Part shown: positions 60,707-64,000 of the stretch, in pieces
How the letters are laid out: the number at the start of each line of letters is the position of its first letter
Position numbering within the stretch: the first letter of the stretch is position 1
Assembly (NCBI GenBank): GCA_037624485.1
Contig: JASJJC010000023.1
Location: 1-64,000 of the forward strand
Length of the DNA stretch: 64,000 nt
Direction of reading: 5' to 3'
Origin: JAFMKE01 sp037624485
GTDB lineage: Bacteria > Bacteroidota > Bacteroidia > Chitinophagales > UBA8649
Position numbers and translations under genes: made by a program
Notes under the pieces: model-generated
What the model was told of the DNA's origin: nothing
The model's input: the letters and a program-made list of their open reading frames with translations, nothing else
The model's database searches: none

Positions 60707-63168
60707 TTTTTAAAGTACCTTTTTATAGAACTCATAAAAGCACCGAGTAACATAACTATACCGCCAATCCAAAGCAGATTGATATAAGGAAAGACTATAG
60801 CTTTCATGATAATAAAATCTTCTGAGCCTCCAGAATCTTTGATAGCTAATCCAAGCGTTTCAGATTGAGGATTAAAAGATAAAACTTGAAACCCTAATGA
60901 AGCTTTTAAATCACGAATCTCGGGTGTTTCAACATTACCTGTATTCAAGTTAATAATATATAAAGGTGTAATCGATTTTTCAGATCCATCAAATCCATTA
61001 ATCTTAAGTTGAGCTCCTAACCCTAACAAGGTATCATTAAACGTAGTATTGTCATTTACAGGATTAGAAACTATATTTTCCAATATGGTAAAATGCTTGG
61101 TGGTGAAAATAGTGTCACCGATTTGCATTTGAACCAACTGGCTCTCCACCTCTTTGGGTTTCTCAGGGATGGATGTTACATGAGTGAATATGTCTTTGGA
61201 AAGATAATGCTTGGTGTCTGGATTCGAAACCAGTCCCATGCCATCATTTACTTGAGCATCTGGCTCAAGGGTGAACTCTTCTGTAATGAGCCCTTGGGTG
61301 TCTTTCTTTGCATAATGAACTTTAAACACTTCTTTTTGTCCGTCTTCTTCTCTGCCTTGAAAACTAACCCAATAGTCTTTCATTCGGACGGTATCTCCTT
61401 GAGGTAAGAAAATATTTGTTTGCTTATCATCTTCTTGAAAACCTTCTCCATAATCAATACCCATAGTGTTAATAGAAATAGTTTCTTGTCTTCCCTGTGA
61501 TATCAATATACCAATAATAAATAGTGCAAAGCCAATATGGGAAATTGAACCTGACCATTGCCAGATTTTACCTTTAACCACTAAAAGAATATAAGTGATA
61601 TTTGAAACGAATGCAAAGCAAGCACTTAACATGAGCAGCCAGTAGGAGGATATAAAAGAAATAGAACGATCCCCAAATTGGTATTCCAAAATTACTGGAA
61701 ACTTGAAAGCATATCCTAAAAGAATCGAAAACAAGAGGGCTGCGATAAAACTTAATATTAGGTGTTTATAGAATCGGCTTACTCTGCCGGTCTTATAGGA
61801 TAGATATTGTATTGAAGCAGCTCCAAGGGCTATAAAAACACCAATGATTACTTGAACTTTGTTGTAGTGTCCAACTACATCTGTTCCTATGGCCAGATTA
61901 CTGCCAAAGATTTTATTGGTAACAGGTAATGAAGTATCCCAAGTTATTTGGGCTGCACTAATCACAAAGACTAAGGCTCCAATAAACATCCAAAATTCTC
62001 TACTTAGAAAAGCTTCTTCTCCTTCAATCTTAGGTATACTTTTAATTCTAACGATTAATAAAATCACCGATGGGATGGTTAATAAGGCCATATAGATGAG
62101 GAGCTGACCAGTCATACCCAAATCGGTAAAACTATGCACAGAGGTATCGCCTAACACTCCGCTTCTTGTAAGGAAAGTACTGTACAAGATAAATATGAAG
62201 GTTAATATCAAAAGTAAATAGCTTACCCCTAATCCACGTTTAGTGTATTTGTAGGCAACCAGCGTATGGACACCCGCAATAATTAACAACCAAGGTACTA
62301 GAGAAGCATTTTCAACAGGATCCCAAGCCCAAAATCCTCCAAAACTTAAACTTTCATAAGCCCAAGCGCCACCCATAAATATACCCGTACCTAACATACC
62401 CACGGTAAAAAGTGACCACGCTAAAGCGGGTCTTAGCCAATTTGTATAGTCTGCCCGCCATAGACTAGCAATGGCATATGAAAAAGGAACGACGGTTGAT
62501 GCAAATCCAAGGAACAACACCGGCGGATGAATAACCATCCAGTAGTTTTGCAAGAGCAAGTTTAAGCCGTTGCCATCTAACACATAATTTAAATAGTCAG
62601 CCTTGGCAAAAATAGGTGCATCTGCCATTACATTGCGTAAAAGTGTAAAGGGGTTTACTCCAATTTTGTATCCTAATAAATAAATACCAAGTACCATGCT
62701 TCCTAACAACAACTGACTGAAAGAGAGGACAGCCATGACTGGGTTCTCATAATTTTTACCAATTCTAATCAATACAAAACCCAAGATTACATGCCAAAAC
62801 TGCCAAAGTAAAAAGCTGCCCTCTTGTCCTTCCCAAAACGAAGATATGATGTAATAAACGGGAAGATCATTTGAAGAGTGACTCCATGCATAGTGATACT
62901 CATAATGATGGTTAAGTATCATATAAAATAGGAGAGAAAATATACTAAAAATAGATGCTCCATGAATAAAGAAGCTCCAACGTGCAATTTTATTCCAGTC
63001 TTTTTTAAGGCCGAGATCTTTACTAAGCTCTGCTTTGAAGAAGGAGAAGCTAGCTAAGGCTACCATGATGAAACTTAGTACTATGAAGAAATGACCAAGA
63101 TTGCCAATCCATAATGCCTCACCTTCAAAAAATCCTTGATTAAAACGTTGTGCTAAATATTCTTTCAT
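60703..63168 (-). CDS. ccmF: Cytochrome c heme lyase subunit CcmF (CcsA superfamily)
   Basis: 821 residues with about 14 membrane helices. The tryptophan-rich heme-handling motif is GGAWAYESLSFGGFWAWDPVENASLVPWL (about residues 265-295), with conserved His in VIHPPVLFLGF and in VHSFTDLG. A large periplasmic segment lies near the C-terminus (about 560-790) before the last helix. CcmF, with CcmH-type partners, transfers heme from CcmE to apocytochrome c. It is 15 nt after ccmE and overlaps the DUF2520 gene. The related ccmBCD genes are about 15 kb away on the other strand. Confidence 0.92.
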   Translation of the reverse strand: MKEYLAQRFNQGFFEGEALWIGNLGHFFIVLSFIMVALASFSFFKAELSKDLGLKKDWNKIARWSFFIHGASIFSIFSLLFYMILNHHYEYHYAWSHSSNDLPVYYIISSFWEGQEGSFLLWQFWHVILGFVLIRIGKNYENPVMAVLSFSQLLLGSMVLGIYLLGYKIGVNPFTLLRNVMADAPIFAKADYLNYVLDGNGLNLLLQNYWMVIHPPVLFLGFASTVVPFSYAIASLWRADYTNWLRPALAWSLFTVGMLGTGIFMGGAWAYESLSFGGFWAWDPVENASLVPWLLIIAGVHTLVAYKYTKRGLGVSYLLLILTFIFILYSTFLTRSGVLGDTSVHSFTDLGMTGQLLIYMALLTIPSVILLIVRIKSIPKIEGEEAFLSREFWMFIGALVFVISAAQITWDTSLPVTNKIFGSNLAIGTDVVGHYNKVQVIIGVFIALGAASIQYLSYKTGRVSRFYKHLILSFIAALLFSILLGYAFKFPVILEYQFGDRSISFISSYWLLMLSACFAFVSNITYILLVVKGKIWQWSGSISHIGFALFIIGILISQGRQETISINTMGIDYGEGFQEDDKQTNIFLPQGDTVRMKDYWVSFQGREEDGQKEVFKVHYAKKDTQGLITEEFTLEPDAQVNDGMGLVSNPDTKHYLSKDIFTHVTSIPEKPKEVESQLVQMQIGDTIFTTKHFTILENIVSNPVNDNTTFNDTLLGLGAQLKINGFDGSEKSITPLYIINLNTGNVETPEIRDLKASLGFQVLSFNPQSETLGLAIKDSGGSEDFIIMKAIVFPYINLLWIGGIVMLLGAFMSSIKRYFKK

Positions 63169-63183
63169 GACTTTTATTAATGC

Positions 63184-63594
63184 TTAGCTTGCAACAGTTG
63201 CATTTGCTTCAACATATTCTATTTCATCCTCAACATACTTTGATGGACATTTCATTAAAATTTGTTCCGCATAGAAAACTCCGTCTTGACTTTTCCCAGT
63301 TATAACTAACTGCTCGCTACGCTCGAAATCTTGAGGTTTGGCATCTGCATAAATTACTTGCTGCGAAATACCTTCCTTATCTAACATGTAAAAAGTAAAT
63401 AAATTGGGATTTACCTCTGGGGCATAGTTCATTTCGCCATCAATGTCTAGGTTGCCTACTATTTTGAATACTTTACCATCATTTGCATTAGCTTTGGTAA
63501 ACCCTTCATAGGAAGTGTAATTACTTGCTGATATAGCTATACCTGCTATAGCAAAGGCAATTAATACCAAACCAAGGATATGCAGCTTTTTCAT
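63184..63594 (-). CDS. ccmE: Cytochrome c maturation heme chaperone CcmE
   Basis: 136 residues from ATG 63594; a TTG six codons upstream overlaps the promoter element and is unlikely. An N-terminal membrane anchor (KKLHILGLVLIAFAIAGIAIS) is followed by an OB-fold domain (about 40-115: FKIVGNLD, VIYADAKPQDFERSEQLVITGKSQDGVFYAEQILMKCPSKY). In canonical CcmE the heme-binding His lies in L-A-K-H-D-E-x-Y. Here the corresponding C-terminal stretch reads LMKCPSKYVEDE, with Cys in the usual place of His, as in the Cys-type CcmE variants known from some bacteria and archaea. First gene of the ccmE-ccmF-DUF2520-ubiA-maf unit. Confidence 0.85.
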   Translation of the reverse strand: MKKLHILGLVLIAFAIAGIAISASNYTSYEGFTKANANDGKVFKIVGNLDIDGEMNYAPEVNPNLFTFYMLDKEGISQQVIYADAKPQDFERSEQLVITGKSQDGVFYAEQILMKCPSKYVEDEIEYVEANATVAS

Positions 63595-63598
63595 ATTA

Positions 63599-63606
63599 CG
63601 AAGATA
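63599..63606 (-). promoter_or_regulatory. -7-like element (TATCTTCG) exactly 4 nt before ccmE ATG
   Basis: One mismatch to TAnnTTTG. The 4-nt gap to ATG 63594 repeats the arrangement seen at ccmB, pyrE and hldA and would give a leaderless transcript. Confidence 0.4.
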
Positions 63607-63720
63607 GGGCAATTAAGCGGTAAGTTAAGAATGTAAGAAGTTAAAAACCTATTAATTAAACCTACAGGCACAGGAATTGTTTTTACCTGGTTCACTTTTA
63701 TTTATTCTCTTAGCTTTTGT

Positions 63721-63728
63721 TAATTTTG
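63721..63728 (+). promoter_or_regulatory. Promoter -7 element (TAATTTTG) for the YebC-family gene
   Basis: Exact TAnnTTTG match 17 nt before ATG 63746. It predicts a leader of about 13 nt. Confidence 0.5.
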
Positions 63729-63745
63729 TCCAAAACAATAAAGAA

Positions 63746-64000
63746 ATGGGAAGAGCATTTGAGTTTAGAAAAGCAAGAAAGTTTAAACGATGGGCAGCAA
63801 TGAGTAAAATTTTCACCCGAATAGGGAAGGAGATTGCCATGGCTGTCAAAGAGGGAGGGGCTGATCCAGATAATAATGTTCGTTTGCGTAATGCGATTCA
63901 GAATTCGAAAGCCGCAAATATGCCTAAAGACACAGTCGAAAGGGCGATTAAAAAGGCATCTTCTAAAGATCAGGCGGATTATAAAGAAGTGAATTATGAA
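63746..64000 (+). CDS. YebC/PmpR (TACO1) family protein, N-terminal part (cut by the window end)
   Basis: 85 codons visible with no stop. The N-terminus MGRAFEFRKARKFKRWAAMSKIFTR, the IGKEIAMAVKEGGADPDNN segment and NMPKDTVERAIKKA are diagnostic of the family. YebC proteins have been described as DNA-binding regulators and, more recently, as ribosome-associated factors that relieve stalling at proline-rich sequences. The full protein is about 240 residues. Divergent from ccmE. Confidence 0.93.
   Translation, partial: MGRAFEFRKARKFKRWAAMSKIFTRIGKEIAMAVKEGGADPDNNVRLRNAIQNSKAANMPKDTVERAIKKASSKDQADYKEVNYE

Noticed and set aside
63652..63849. 65-codon minus-strand ORF at the window end
   Set aside because: It is the reverse complement of the YebC-family coding sequence and its promoter region.

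Overview
The window is AT-rich chromosomal DNA from a member of the Bacteroidota, most likely a marine-type Flavobacteriales relative. The evidence is several type IX secretion (T9SS) C-terminal sorting domains, families typical of this phylum (GWxTD, WbqC, OstA-like, LptD, DUF3820, Lacal_2735, PID-CTERM), CcmB/C/D/E/F, SufBCD with a DUF59 protein, and many copies of the phylum's promoter element TAnnTTTG. Most genes lack an obvious Shine-Dalgarno sequence. I saw no rRNA, tRNA, CRISPR array, complete insertion sequence or prophage.

Layout. 0-1.7 kb is a decaying surface-protein locus: the 3' end of a SprB-repeat/T9SS protein, a small secreted protein of unknown function, and a broken T9SS tail fused to the first codons of a sulfotransferase. 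1.8-11.3 kb carries a 2120-residue modular T9SS adhesin-like protein, a 68-residue PID-CTERM protein framed by two terminators, and a beta-propeller T9SS protein. 11.3-20 kb is housekeeping: lytic transglycosylase, QueA, a saccharopine-reductase-like protein divergent from an ALDH7-type dehydrogenase, an M42 peptidase, DUF4105, Nudix and PyrE. 20-33.3 kb is dominated by cell envelope genes: glycosyltransferase, lipid A-type acyltransferase, GWxTD, WbqC, an rRNA pseudouridine synthase, OstA-like/LptA, MlaD, amidase, LptD and a heptose kinase. 33.3-39.7 kb holds sufBCD, a membrane protein, a flavin/2Fe-2S reductase, a bacilliredoxin and a SufT-type protein. 39.8-46.5 kb holds an SDR, a DacB-type carboxypeptidase, biotin carboxylase, ccmBCD and glutamate dehydrogenase. 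46.6-58.5 kb is accessory in character: a deacetylase-like protein, a TonB receptor, a leucine-rich-repeat protein, an HlyD/C39-peptidase ABC exporter and a second TonB receptor behind a TPP riboswitch. 58.5-63.6 kb is a leftward operon ccmE-ccmF-DUF2520-ubiA-maf, and the window ends in the start of a YebC-family gene.

How it works together. The T9SS proteins would be exported to the cell surface. The lptA-like/lptD/heptose kinase/acyltransferase genes build and export LPS, with MlaD and the amidase serving lipid transport and wall turnover. The two separated ccm clusters together cover most of the System I cytochrome c maturation machinery apart from ccmA. The second TonB receptor is predicted to import thiamin or a precursor and to be shut off by TPP.

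The most unusual signals are regulatory. TAnnTTTG-like promoters sit exactly 4 nt before the ATG of several genes, suggesting leaderless mRNAs. Three divergent gene pairs have interlocked promoters. There is also a perfect palindrome in the 5' leader of the LRR gene, an exporter with no visible cargo gene, and the chimeric sulfotransferase/T9SS remnant.
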